Source of the DNA: an uncultured Pelagibacteraceae bacterium
GTDB lineage: Bacteria > Pseudomonadota > Alphaproteobacteria > Pelagibacterales > Pelagibacteraceae
Direction: 5' to 3'
Length of the DNA stretch: 64,000 bases
Assembly (NCBI GenBank): GCA_902550805.1
Contig: CACDAL010000002.1
Location: forward strand, 1 to 64,000
Shown piece by piece: positions 29,802 through 39,014 of this stretch (position 1 is its first letter; each line of letters starts with the position of its first letter). A program made the translations under genes and the position numbers. A model generated the notes under the pieces. It saw only the letters and a list, made by a program, of their open reading frames with translations, was not told where the DNA came from and ran no database searches.

Positions 29802-31640
29802 ATGTCAGAAGACTATAACGATAACAAAACAATACAAGCACAATCTTCAGAAACTATTTCTGGAAGTGGTTCAGGAGTATCTCCAGATATTGATTATGTA
29901 AGACCTGCAGAAATACCAGAACAGGATTTGTATCATGGACATAGCTTTATTACTAAATGGGTTTTTTGCCAGGATGCAAAAGTTATTGGAGTTCAGTATT
30001 TTCTTCTAGCAACATTCACAGGAATAATTGGTCTTATTCTTTCTTGGTTAATGCGTTTACAATTAGGATTCCCGGAACTTGCAAGTTTTATGACCGCAGA
30101 ACACTATTATCAGTTTGTAACCATGCATGGAATGATAATGGTAGTTTACTTTTTAACCGCACTCTTTCTTGGAGGTTTTGGCAATTTTTTGATTCCATTA
30201 ATGGTTGGTGCAAGAGATATGGTTTTTCCTTATCTTAACATGGTAAGTTTTTGGATGTTTTTTATTGCAGTGGGAGTTTTATTAGCAAGCTTTTTTGTTC
30301 CAGGTGGACCAACAGGATCAGGCTGGACGCTTTATCCTCCTCAAGCGATTTTAGAAGGAACTCCGGGATCAGGCATGGGGATAATGTTAATGTGTATTTC
30401 ATTAATTTTGTTCGTTGCTGGATTTACTATGGGTGGACTAAATTATCTAATTACTGTTTTGCAAGCTCGCACCAGAGGAATGACGTTAATGAGAATGCCC
30501 CTAACAGTTTGGGGTATTTTTACAGCAACTGTTTTAGCAATGTTAGCTTTTCCAGCACTTTTGGTAGGTGCGCTAATGATGAGCTTAGACAATATCCTTG
30601 GAACAAGTTTTTTCATGCCAACAATATTAAAAGCCGGAGAAGTTTTAGAATATGGCGGAGGAAGCCCTATACTTTTTCAACATTTATTTTGGTTTTTTGG
30701 ACACCCAGAAGTTTATATCGTTGCATTACCTGCATTTGGAATAATTTCAGATTTAATTTCAGTACACGCTAGAAAAAACATATTTGGTTATAGAATGATG
30801 GTTTGGGCTATTGTTGGAATTGGTGCGCTAAGCTTTTTTGTATGGGCACACCATATGTATGTTAGCGGAATGAACCCATGGTTTGGTTTCTTTTTTGCAA
30901 CCACAACACTTATAATAGCTGTTCCTACAGCAATGAAAGTTTACAATTGGATTTTAACTCTTTGGAGAGGAAACATTCGACTAAATACTGTTATGTTATG
31001 GTGTTTGGGTTTTATTGTTACATTTGTTAACGGAGGTATTACAGGAATTTTTTTAGGCAATGTTACTGTAGATGTTCCATTATCCGACACTTATTTTGTA
31101 ATTGCACATTTCCATATGGTAATGGGTATAGCACCACTTATGGTAATTATGGGAGCTGTTTATCACTGGTTTCCTTTAGTTGCTGGAAGATTTTTGGATG
31201 AAAAATTAGGTAAATGGCATTTCTGGCTTACCTTTTTAGGAGCTTATTCAATTTATTTCCCAATGCACTATTTAGGTTTTATTGGAGTCCCAAGAAGATA
31301 TTTTGAGATGTACGACAGTCCTTACATGACTTCAGCTGTCGGAATGAATGAATTTATAAGTATGGCAGCATTTATAGTTGGAGCAGCACAATTTATTTTA
31401 ATTTATAATATTATAAGAGCTTTAAAAATAGGAAAACCATCAGGACATAATCCTTGGAAAGCTTGTTCATTGGAATGGCTTACACCTTCAGTACCACCTG
31501 AACATGGTAACTGGGGTGAAAGACTTCCGGTAGTGCATAGATGGGCATATGATTATAGTGTTCCTGGAGCAAAAGAGGATTTTATAACTCAAACTACACC
31601 GCCAAGTGACGTAGCTAACACTGAGGTAGAAAAAACATAA
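29802..31640 (+). CDS. coxA: Cytochrome c oxidase subunit I
   Basis: This 612-residue heme-copper subunit reduces oxygen and pumps protons. It has twelve hydrophobic segments, the HPEVY His-Tyr pair of the active site, WAHHMYVSGMNP copper ligands, the K-channel lysine in TAMKVYNW, and the D-channel region with GARDMVFPYLN. The terminal AHFHMVMG carries the heme ligands. It is somewhat longer than the common 550 residues because of a polar N-terminal extension of about 45 residues. AAAGGA precedes the ATG. Confidence 0.98.
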   Translation: MSEDYNDNKTIQAQSSETISGSGSGVSPDIDYVRPAEIPEQDLYHGHSFITKWVFCQDAKVIGVQYFLLATFTGIIGLILSWLMRLQLGFPELASFMTAEHYYQFVTMHGMIMVVYFLTALFLGGFGNFLIPLMVGARDMVFPYLNMVSFWMFFIAVGVLLASFFVPGGPTGSGWTLYPPQAILEGTPGSGMGIMLMCISLILFVAGFTMGGLNYLITVLQARTRGMTLMRMPLTVWGIFTATVLAMLAFPALLVGALMMSLDNILGTSFFMPTILKAGEVLEYGGGSPILFQHLFWFFGHPEVYIVALPAFGIISDLISVHARKNIFGYRMMVWAIVGIGALSFFVWAHHMYVSGMNPWFGFFFATTTLIIAVPTAMKVYNWILTLWRGNIRLNTVMLWCLGFIVTFVNGGITGIFLGNVTVDVPLSDTYFVIAHFHMVMGIAPLMVIMGAVYHWFPLVAGRFLDEKLGKWHFWLTFLGAYSIYFPMHYLGFIGVPRRYFEMYDSPYMTSAVGMNEFISMAAFIVGAAQFILIYNIIRALKIGKPSGHNPWKACSLEWLTPSVPPEHGNWGERLPVVHRWAYDYSVPGAKEDFITQTTPPSDVANTEVEKT

Positions 31641-31647
31641 ACAATAT

Positions 31648-32358
31648 ATGTCTGATCCAAAAATAGAAGGATACGAATTTAAACCAGGCTTTAAAGGAAT
31701 GGCTCAGGATACTGGTTCCGATCAAACAATGTTTAAAGGTGTGCATTGGGGAAAAGCAATGATGTGGATTTTTTTATTAAGTGATACATTTATATTTAGT
31801 TGTTTTCTAATTTCTTACATGAAGGGTAGAGGATCTACTTTAATTGATTGGCCAAATCCAAGCGAAGTTTTTGGATTACATGTTTTTGGCGTTGATGTTC
31901 CTTTATTACTTATTGCTATTATGACTTTTGTATTGATTACAAGTAGCGGAACAATGGCTCTTGCAGTTAAGTACGGTTATGAAAAAAATAAAAAGATGTG
32001 TGGATGGTTGATATTAGCCACTGCTATAGGTGGACTTACATTCGTTGGAATGCAAGCTTTTGAATGGTCAAAATTAATTCATGAAGGAGTAAGACCTTGG
32101 GAAAATCCTTTTGGAGCACCACAATTTGGTTCATTTTTCTTTATGATTACTGGTTTTCACGGCACCCATGTTTCAATAGGTGTAATTTTCTTATTTATAT
32201 ATGCCTATAAAACTTTCAAAGGCCATTATGATGAAGGAAAAAGAGGTTGGTTTACATCAATAAAAGGTGATTATGTTGAAATTGAAATTTTAGGATTGTA
32301 TTGGCACTTTGTAGATTTAGTATGGGTATTTATTTTTGCATTTTTTTATTTATGGTAA
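31648..32358 (+). CDS. coxC: Cytochrome c oxidase subunit III
   Basis: The 236-residue membrane protein has TGFHGTHVSIG (about 168-178) and LGLYWHFVDLVWVFIF at the end, hallmarks of subunit III. It begins 7 bp after coxA. Unlike the classical alphaproteobacterial order, it precedes ctaB and cox11 rather than following them. Confidence 0.95.
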   Translation: MSDPKIEGYEFKPGFKGMAQDTGSDQTMFKGVHWGKAMMWIFLLSDTFIFSCFLISYMKGRGSTLIDWPNPSEVFGLHVFGVDVPLLLIAIMTFVLITSSGTMALAVKYGYEKNKKMCGWLILATAIGGLTFVGMQAFEWSKLIHEGVRPWENPFGAPQFGSFFFMITGFHGTHVSIGVIFLFIYAYKTFKGHYDEGKRGWFTSIKGDYVEIEILGLYWHFVDLVWVFIFAFFYLW

Positions 32359-32366
32359 ATTAAATT

Positions 32367-32702
32367 ATGAGCGAAATAAAAAAACAAGAACAAACAACAA
32401 CGCATAAGATAGGAATATATCTTTGGATTTGGGGCTTATTATTTGTTTTAAGTTTTTTTTCATACATGGTGGATTGGTACCAATTTCAAGGATTACTTAG
32501 ATGGTCTTTGATTTTATTATTTATGTTTTTAAAAGCAGGTCTGATCATGGCTTTCTTTATGCATTTATTTTGGGAACGTTATGCATTAGTTAATGTTCTT
32601 TTATGGCCAATGACCGCAATTGGATGTTTTATATTTCTTATGGTTGCAGAGTTTGAATATACTGTATTTACTAGACTTTTTTATTTTGTTGTAGGAGGAT
32701 AA
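32367..32702 (+). CDS. Cytochrome c oxidase subunit IV family protein
   Basis: The 111-residue protein has three membrane helices and the FLKAGLIMAFFMHLFWE segment, which matches prokaryotic subunit IV (CyoD/CtaF-like). It is an accessory subunit that stabilises the oxidase. It lies 8 bp after coxC, inside the cox operon. Confidence 0.85.
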   Translation: MSEIKKQEQTTTHKIGIYLWIWGLLFVLSFFSYMVDWYQFQGLLRWSLILLFMFLKAGLIMAFFMHLFWERYALVNVLLWPMTAIGCFIFLMVAEFEYTVFTRLFYFVVGG

Positions 32703-32708
32703 TATTTT

Positions 32709-32972
32709 ATGGATGGATATACTATATTAGCTAGTTTTTTATTATTTTTCTTGTTTTTTATTTATATAACTTGGTTTGGTTTTTCACTTAAAGTTGAAAA
32801 CGAAAAAGAAAAATCTGAAAAGATTTCTATTAATCCTTATGATCAACTTCCTTTCCATAGAAAATTAATAGATAAAAAAAATGATAAAGTTGGAATGTTT
32901 GATCTAGGAAATCATATTTTAATAATTGGTCTAATTTTAATAGTAATTTTTGTATCACTTAATGTTGAATAA
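32709..32972 (+). CDS. Small membrane protein in the cox operon
   Basis: This 87-residue protein has one N-terminal helix (about 5-27), a charged middle and a C-terminal helix (about 68-85). A strong AGGAGGA ribosome site precedes the ATG. It sits between subunit IV and ctaB with gaps of only 6 and 2 bp. I do not recognise the family; a small oxidase subunit or assembly protein is likely from the operon. Confidence 0.65.
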   Translation: MDGYTILASFLLFFLFFIYITWFGFSLKVENEKEKSEKISINPYDQLPFHRKLIDKKNDKVGMFDLGNHILIIGLILIVIFVSLNVE

Positions 32973-32974
32973 AA

Positions 32975-33889
32975 GTGACAACCAACGTAATTAAAAAAAA
33001 AACTGTTTCTTTTAAATTTTCGTCTTATTTAAAATCTTTATTACAATTGATGAAGCCAAGAGTAATGTCTTTGGTAATTTTCACTTGTACAGTTGGATTA
33101 TTAACTTCACCAAATCAAGTTCCTTTATTTGATTCATTGATTTGTATTTTCTTCGTGACGCTTGGGGCTGGAGCGGCTGGAGCATTAAACATGTGGTATG
33201 AAGCAGATCTTGATAAGTTAATGACAAGAACATGTCTTAGACCAATTCCGACAGGAAAAATTAACAAAGATCATGCCTTAGTGTTTGGAATAGTTTTATC
33301 GATAGTTTCAATTATTGGACTTTATTATTTTTCAAATTTTTTATCTGCGATGTTATTATTTATAACAATTGCATTTTATGTTTTCGTTTATACTATTTGG
33401 CTAAAAAGAAAGACTCCTCAAAATATTGTTATTGGAGGAGCATCTGGAGCACTACCTCCTGTTATAGGATGGACCATTGCAACAAATTCTTTAGGTTTAG
33501 AACCTATTACATTTTTTTTAATTATATTTTATTGGACGCCATCTCATTTTTGGGCATTAAGCCTCTATAAAGCCAAAGACTATGCAAAGGCAAATATACC
33601 AATGTTGCCTATTACAAATGGGGTAGAGGAGACAAAGAAAAAGATTTTAGTTTATTCTTTGTTTATGTTGCCAATAGTTATTATTCCATATGTAATAGGT
33701 TTTAGCGGAAACCTATATATATTTATCTCTTTATCTCTTACTCTTTACTATAATTATATTTGTTATGATCTTTACAAATTTAAAAAAAATAAATTTGAAT
33801 TAAAAAAGGCAAAAAAAGTATTTTCTTACTCAATTTTCTATTTATTTTTGCTATTTGTTTTGTTTCTAGTAGATCAAATAGTTAAATAA
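32975..33889 (+). CDS. ctaB: Protoheme IX farnesyltransferase (heme O synthase)
   Basis: It converts heme B to heme O, the precursor of heme A for the oxidase. The 304-residue UbiA-superfamily protein has the Asp-rich NMWYEADLDKLMTRT (about 73-87) and WTPSHFWALSLYKAKDYAKA. The start is GTG, two bases after the previous stop. Heme A synthase (ctaA) is not in the window. Confidence 0.96.
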   Translation: MTTNVIKKKTVSFKFSSYLKSLLQLMKPRVMSLVIFTCTVGLLTSPNQVPLFDSLICIFFVTLGAGAAGALNMWYEADLDKLMTRTCLRPIPTGKINKDHALVFGIVLSIVSIIGLYYFSNFLSAMLLFITIAFYVFVYTIWLKRKTPQNIVIGGASGALPPVIGWTIATNSLGLEPITFFLIIFYWTPSHFWALSLYKAKDYAKANIPMLPITNGVEETKKKILVYSLFMLPIVIIPYVIGFSGNLYIFISLSLTLYYNYICYDLYKFKKNKFELKKAKKVFSYSIFYLFLLFVLFLVDQIVK

Positions 33890-33933
33890 AAATTTATTAA
33901 TCATCTTTTATAATATAGTTTTAGTTATTAAAG

Positions 33934-34413
33934 ATGCTTAAGAAAAAAGAATTTTCTAAAATATATTTAGCTGGTCTTTTTTTATTATTAATAATAATTT
34001 CTGTGCTTGCAGCCTTAATATTTGAAAAAACAACAATCGATAATAATCAAAAAATTATTACATTAAACTTAGACACCAAAGTAGAAAAAAATCTATCTTG
34101 GAATTTTTCTACAATAAATAATTCTATGGAAGTCAAAATTGGTCAATTATATAAAATTGATTTTAATGTAGAGAATTATGGTTCTAGCAAATCGTCTGGA
34201 AAAGCTATTTATATTATTAACCCAAAACTACTAAAAAAATATTTTGTTGAAATTGACTGTTTTTGTTATAAAAAACAAACTTTGCTACCTGGTGAAAAAT
34301 CAACATACTCAATTACTTTTTATATTGATCCAAAAATGATAAGTGATTCAAAGGTTAATGATACTAAAAATATGAGTATTTCTTATACTTTTTTAGATAG
34401 TAAAAAAGGATAA
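33934..34413 (+). CDS. Cytochrome c oxidase assembly protein CtaG/Cox11
   Basis: This inserts CuB into subunit I. The 159-residue protein has an N-terminal membrane anchor (about 9-29) and a periplasmic immunoglobulin-like domain with the copper-binding DCFCYKKQTLLPGE motif (about 108-121). It is shorter than typical Cox11 (about 190 residues). It closes the cox cluster, nine bases before thrC. Confidence 0.9.
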   Translation: MLKKKEFSKIYLAGLFLLLIIISVLAALIFEKTTIDNNQKIITLNLDTKVEKNLSWNFSTINNSMEVKIGQLYKIDFNVENYGSSKSSGKAIYIINPKLLKKYFVEIDCFCYKKQTLLPGEKSTYSITFYIDPKMISDSKVNDTKNMSISYTFLDSKKG

Positions 34414-34422
34414 TAGAAAAAT

Positions 34423-35790
34423 ATGAAATATGTAAGCACAAGAGATAACACAAAAGAATATAATTTTGAGAGAGTATTTATTAAAGGATTGGCAGACGAT
34501 GGAGGTCTTTATGTTCCAATATCTTTGAAAAAATATAGCACCGATGAATTGTTAGAACTCAAAAATTTAAATTATAATGAATTATCTGCCGAAATAATAA
34601 ATTTATTTTCATCAGATTTTATCTCAAAAGAAGAACTTTCGTTTTTAATTAAAAAATCTTATTCAACATTTAGAGAAAAAGAAGTTGTTAAAATCTCAAG
34701 TGTTGGAGAATTAAAATTATTAGAATTATTTCATGGACCAACATTAGCTTTTAAAGATGTGGCAATGCAATTCATTGGTAACTTGTATGAATATTATTTA
34801 AGTAAGAATGATAAGAAAATAAATATAGTTGTTGCAACTTCTGGAGATACAGGCGCGGCAGCCATAGATGCAATTAAAGGAAAATCTAATTTAAATATTT
34901 TTGTTTTGCATCCAAATAATAGAATTTCATCAGTTCAAAGAAAAATAATGACAACCGTTGAAGAGCAAAATGTTTTCAATATTGCAATAAATGGAAATTT
35001 TGATGATTGTCAAAATATTGTAAAACAAATTTTTTCTGATCTAGAATTTTCTAAATCTATAAATATGTCAGGTGTGAATTCAATCAATTGGGCAAGAATT
35101 ATTGCTCAAACAGTGTATTATTTTTTCTCATATTTTAAATTAGATAAAGAAACCGTTTCATTTTCAGTACCAACTGGAAACTTTGGAGATGTGTTTGCAG
35201 GTTATCTTGCAAAGAAAATGGGACTACCAATTGATAAATTAATTGTTGCAACGAACGAAAATGATATTTTACATAGGGCTATTTCAAAAGGAGATTATGT
35301 TTCAAGAGAAGTGAAAGAAACATCATCGCCTAGCATGGATATTCAGCTAGCAAGTAACTTTGAAAGATTAATTTATTATATAAACAATTCTGACTCTGTA
35401 AAAACAGCAGATATAATGAAAAAAATTAAGCAAAATTCTTATCAAATTGATAAATCAAATTTAGAGATAATTCAAAAGGATTTTCTATCAGAAAGTTGTA
35501 ATGAACAAGAGACTTTAGATATCATTAAAAAAAATTACGAAGAAAATAATATGATATTGGATCCACATACTGCAGTCGGAGTAGGTGCTGCAAATAAATT
35601 GTCTATTAATGATTGTGTAGTTTTATCAACTGCACATCCATGTAAATTCCCAGAAGCTACAAATAATGCGATAAATAAGAATGAAAAATTACCTGAAGAA
35701 CTTCGATATGTACTTGATAAGGATGAGAATTTTCAAGTATTGAAAAATAATGTTGAAGAAGTAAAAAACTTTATTAAAAGCAAAGTTTAA
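34423..35790 (+). CDS. thrC: Threonine synthase
   Basis: This PLP enzyme makes threonine from phosphohomoserine. The 455-residue length is normal, with HGPTLAFKD containing the PLP lysine (about 105-113), ATSGDTGAAAIDAI and SVPTGNFGDVFAGY. It lies at the end of the cox operon. Homoserine kinase (thrB), which makes its substrate, is close by on the opposite strand. The stop shares TTAA with rnhA. Confidence 0.97.
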   Translation: MKYVSTRDNTKEYNFERVFIKGLADDGGLYVPISLKKYSTDELLELKNLNYNELSAEIINLFSSDFISKEELSFLIKKSYSTFREKEVVKISSVGELKLLELFHGPTLAFKDVAMQFIGNLYEYYLSKNDKKINIVVATSGDTGAAAIDAIKGKSNLNIFVLHPNNRISSVQRKIMTTVEEQNVFNIAINGNFDDCQNIVKQIFSDLEFSKSINMSGVNSINWARIIAQTVYYFFSYFKLDKETVSFSVPTGNFGDVFAGYLAKKMGLPIDKLIVATNENDILHRAISKGDYVSREVKETSSPSMDIQLASNFERLIYYINNSDSVKTADIMKKIKQNSYQIDKSNLEIIQKDFLSESCNEQETLDIIKKNYEENNMILDPHTAVGVGAANKLSINDCVVLSTAHPCKFPEATNNAINKNEKLPEELRYVLDKDENFQVLKNNVEEVKNFIKSKV

Positions 35791-36206
35791 CTAGCCGCTT
35801 CTCTAGCTATTAAATCGACTTCGTTATTTAACTTATCTGTAGAGTGCGCTTTTACCCAATTCCAGCTTATTTCAAATTCATTAGTTAAAAGATCTAATTC
35901 TGTCCAAAGTTCTTTGTTTTTAACTGGTTGTTTGTTTGCGGTTTTCCATCCATTTTTTTTCCAATTATGGATCCACTCTGTTATTCCTGACTTTACATAT
36001 TTAGAGTCTGTAAAGATTTGAATTTTGCTTCCTTTCGGGATTTTCTTTAATGCTTTTATTGGAGCAAGTAATTCCATCTGATTGTTGGTGGTATTTTTTT
36101 TACTTCCTTTAATTTTAGTTTTTTTTCCATCATTGATAATTATTGCTGCCCACCCACCATTGCCTGGATTTTTTAAGCAAGATCCATCAGTATAAATTTT
36201 AATCAT
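35787..36206 (-). CDS. rnhA: Ribonuclease HI
   Basis: It cuts the RNA strand of RNA-DNA hybrids. The 139-residue protein has YTDGSCLKNPG with the first catalytic Asp (about 6-16), the NQMELL Glu, FTDSKYV Asp and the final NEVDLIARE Asp. The ispH-thrB-rnhA order is common in alphaproteobacteria; here it is the tail of the crt-blh run and overlaps thrB by one base. Confidence 0.96.
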   Translation of the reverse strand: MIKIYTDGSCLKNPGNGGWAAIIINDGKKTKIKGSKKNTTNNQMELLAPIKALKKIPKGSKIQIFTDSKYVKSGITEWIHNWKKNGWKTANKQPVKNKELWTELDLLTNEFEISWNWVKAHSTDKLNNEVDLIAREAAS

Positions 36207-37186
36207 TATTTTATATAGTCCTTAAAAGAATATAGATTACTGTGAAAAGTTAATTTTTGAATATATTCTCTTGGATCTTTTATTTTTATTATAGCGCTTT
36301 TAGGTGTGTTCAAATAATCAAAAGATCTAGTGAGCAAATATCTTAATGCTGAACCTCTGCATAAAACATTAAAACTATTTTTTTCTGCAAGTGTTAATTT
36401 TCTTAGAGATTGATATCCCTTTAAAAGTTTTGATGATTTTTCTTTATCTAAAACAAATGAACTTTTTTTTTTTTTAAAACAAAGTGCATTTATACAAGTT
36501 GCCAGTTCATAGGCTAAAAAATCAGTAGAAGAGAAATAGAAATCTATAAAGCCATAAAAACGTTTTTTATAAAAAAATATATTATCAATAAATAAATCGC
36601 TGTGGATTATTCCTAATGGAAGTTTGTTGGGCCATTTTTTATTAATATATTTTAGTTCATTCCCCATATTACCAACTAAATTCTTAGATAGCTTATTAAT
36701 TTTACTATCAATTTTATTAAGCAATGGTTTCCAGGAATTTATACCTACAGAGTTTTTTCTAAATAATTTTATTTTTTTTGACACAATATGAAGTTTTGCA
36801 ATATTTTTACCTACCTTATAACAATCATTGATGTTTAATTGCTTTTTATCTTTTCCTTCCAAAAATGAAACAATACATGCATTTTTATTTTTCAATTTAA
36901 AGATATAACTCCCTTTTTTATTTCTAATTGGGTTTGGACACTTAATTTTTAATTTTGAAAGTTTTAACATTAGTTTCATAAAAAAAGTGAGGTCATTATA
37001 TTTACAACCTCCATGAATTCTTTTTTCAAAAATTGTTAAAATATATTTAGTATTTTTAGTTCGAATTAAATAGTTAGTATTTTCAATACCTTTTTTAATA
37101 CCTTTAAATTTTTTTATTTTTCCTAAATTAAATTGATCTTCAATATAAGAAATATCATTAGTGTTTATTTTTGTAAAAACGGCCAT
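36206..37186 (-). CDS. thrB: Homoserine kinase (APH-fold type)
   Basis: The 326-residue kinase belongs to the aminoglycoside-phosphotransferase-like ThrB family, not the GHMP type. The catalytic segment GIIHSDLFIDNIFF (about 193-206) and the metal Asp in FYGFIDFYFS are visible. It phosphorylates homoserine for threonine synthesis. One-base overlaps join it to ispH and rnhA. Confidence 0.95.
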   Translation of the reverse strand: MAVFTKINTNDISYIEDQFNLGKIKKFKGIKKGIENTNYLIRTKNTKYILTIFEKRIHGGCKYNDLTFFMKLMLKLSKLKIKCPNPIRNKKGSYIFKLKNKNACIVSFLEGKDKKQLNINDCYKVGKNIAKLHIVSKKIKLFRKNSVGINSWKPLLNKIDSKINKLSKNLVGNMGNELKYINKKWPNKLPLGIIHSDLFIDNIFFYKKRFYGFIDFYFSSTDFLAYELATCINALCFKKKKSSFVLDKEKSSKLLKGYQSLRKLTLAEKNSFNVLCRGSALRYLLTRSFDYLNTPKSAIIKIKDPREYIQKLTFHSNLYSFKDYIK

Positions 37187-38130
37187 TAATTTAATTTTCC
37201 TGGAATTTTAAAAGTTATATCTTCTTTTACTATTTCTACTTCTTCTATTTCTACAGTAAATTCTTTTTTTAATTTATTTATAAATTTTTCAACCAATACT
37301 TCTGGGGCAGAAGCTCCTGATGAGATGCCTATGGTCTTACAATTAGCAATTTCGTCAAAAGGAATTGCGCTTTCAGAGTGAATGAGCTCAGATTTTGAAC
37401 ATCCATTTTTTTTTGCTACCTCAACCAAACGGACTGAGTTTGAGGAGTTTCTACTTCCAAGTACAAAAAACATTTGACAATTCATTGCAATTTTTTTTAC
37501 TGCAGCCTGTCTATTCGTAGTCGCATAACAAATGTCGTCTTTTTTGGGCTCATAAATATTTGGAAATTTTGATTTTAAAACATTTATAATGTCTCTGGTA
37601 TCATCTACCGATAAAGTTGTTTGAGTTATATAGGCTAAATTTTTATTATTCTTATTTGAATAATTTTTAGCATCTTCGAGATTTTCAATTAGATCAATAC
37701 TTTCTTTTGGTAATTGTCCCATTGTTCCAATTACTTCCGGATGGTTTTTGTGCCCAATTAGCAAAACTTTAATACCTTTTTTTGATAAATTTTCAGCTTC
37801 CCTATGAACTTTGGAAACCAGTGGACATGTAGCATCAATATAAGTCATGTTTAAATTTAAAGCTTCTTTTGGAACTGATTTAGGAACTCCATGAGCGGAA
37901 AAAATAACTGGTCTAGTTTTATCTTCTATTTCTTCTAACTCTTCCACAAAAATTGCACCAATTTTTTTTAAACTATCAACCACGTGTTTATTATGAACAA
38001 TTTCATGCCTGATATAAACAGGAGCCCCATATTTATCCAAGCTTTTTTTTACAATTTCAATTGCTCTGTCAACTCCCGCACAAAATCCTCTTGGAGCAGC
38101 TAACAAAATTTTCAAATTTTTATTTTCCAT
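37186..38130 (-). CDS. ispH: 4-hydroxy-3-methylbut-2-enyl diphosphate reductase
   Basis: This is the last step of the MEP pathway, giving IPP and DMAPP. The 314-residue Fe-S protein keeps the three cluster cysteines in PRGFCAGV (about 14-21), DATCPLVSKV and CYATTNRQ, along with GHKNHPEVIG and ISSGASAPE. The ATG overlaps the blh gene by 11 bp, putting isoprenoid supply in the same unit as carotene and retinal formation. Confidence 0.98.
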   Translation of the reverse strand: MENKNLKILLAAPRGFCAGVDRAIEIVKKSLDKYGAPVYIRHEIVHNKHVVDSLKKIGAIFVEELEEIEDKTRPVIFSAHGVPKSVPKEALNLNMTYIDATCPLVSKVHREAENLSKKGIKVLLIGHKNHPEVIGTMGQLPKESIDLIENLEDAKNYSNKNNKNLAYITQTTLSVDDTRDIINVLKSKFPNIYEPKKDDICYATTNRQAAVKKIAMNCQMFFVLGSRNSSNSVRLVEVAKKNGCSKSELIHSESAIPFDEIANCKTIGISSGASAPEVLVEKFINKLKKEFTVEIEEVEIVKEDITFKIPGKLN

Positions 38131-39013
38131 TTTTTTCTAATAAATATTCGAGCAATATATGCGGAAAGGTTAAAGACGCCAATCCAATAAAAATAACTTT
38201 ATAAATTGAGTCATTTAATTCATTGTAATTATTTAAAAAATATAAAGCAAAAAAATAGGCAATAATTGTAACAATTGTAAGAGGTAATGCTTTTCTTAAA
38301 AAAATTGGAAAACCTTTCTTTATATTATTATTTATTTTTTGGATTAATGAAATTGAATGTCTAACCGAATGTAAGAAGCAGAAATAAATAGTAAAAGCAA
38401 GAATAGGATTGAAAAAATAATTTATTATTAGAACTGATAAAAAATCCATTAATAAAAGAGATTTGGCATCGAAACTTTTTTTTAAAGATAAAAATAAGTT
38501 TGAAACAAAACTTAAAAAGATAAATAAATATAAAATCTCATTATTTATTAAAAAATTTTTAGATATTTCAAAATTTAAAGATTGAAAAATTAATAAAGTT
38601 TCATGTTTATGAAATAATAAAGGTGACACTATTACTAGAGAACCTTTTAAAAAATAAATTAATTCAAGATTTTTATTTTTATTTATAAATTCCGAATCTT
38701 CTTTACCAAAATGAAAAGAGGAAATGATTAAAAATAAACATAATAAAAATTTAGGAAATAAAAACCAGAAAAAAATTGTTATTAATCCAATTAGCAAATA
38801 TCCAAAATAAAAAGAAAATGATGATTTAAATCCTAAAATTTTTATCAATTTTTTACCCTTTATATGATCTAGAGCTCCATGCGATATACCAATTGTTAAG
38901 ATTAAAAATAAAGAAACTATTAGTAAACTGTTAGTTCTTAAATATTCAATACCAGATATTAATATGCATAAGTTAAAAAAAATTAAAGAATGGTAATAGT
39001 TTATTTTTGTCAT
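38120..39013 (-). CDS. blh: Beta-carotene 15,15'-dioxygenase, Brp/Blh family
   Basis: This cleaves beta-carotene into two retinals, the chromophore for proteorhodopsin. The 297-residue membrane protein has about eight helices and the family histidine motifs HGALDH (about 47-52), SFHFGKED and LHSVRH, which bind the iron. It lies one base after crtY and ends the pathway crtI-crtB-crtY-blh. No opsin gene is in this window, so one is expected elsewhere in the genome. Confidence 0.92.
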   Translation of the reverse strand: MTKINYYHSLIFFNLCILISGIEYLRTNSLLIVSLFLILTIGISHGALDHIKGKKLIKILGFKSSFSFYFGYLLIGLITIFFWFLFPKFLLCLFLIISSFHFGKEDSEFINKNKNLELIYFLKGSLVIVSPLLFHKHETLLIFQSLNFEISKNFLINNEILYLFIFLSFVSNLFLSLKKSFDAKSLLLMDFLSVLIINYFFNPILAFTIYFCFLHSVRHSISLIQKINNNIKKGFPIFLRKALPLTIVTIIAYFFALYFLNNYNELNDSIYKVIFIGLASLTFPHILLEYLLEKNGK

Positions 39014-39014
39014 T

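Noticed and set aside
29957-30772. Two + strand ORFs of 93 and 173 residues inside coxA
   Set aside because: They are out-of-frame shadows of coxA; their compositions are Ser/Phe/Arg rich and not protein-like.
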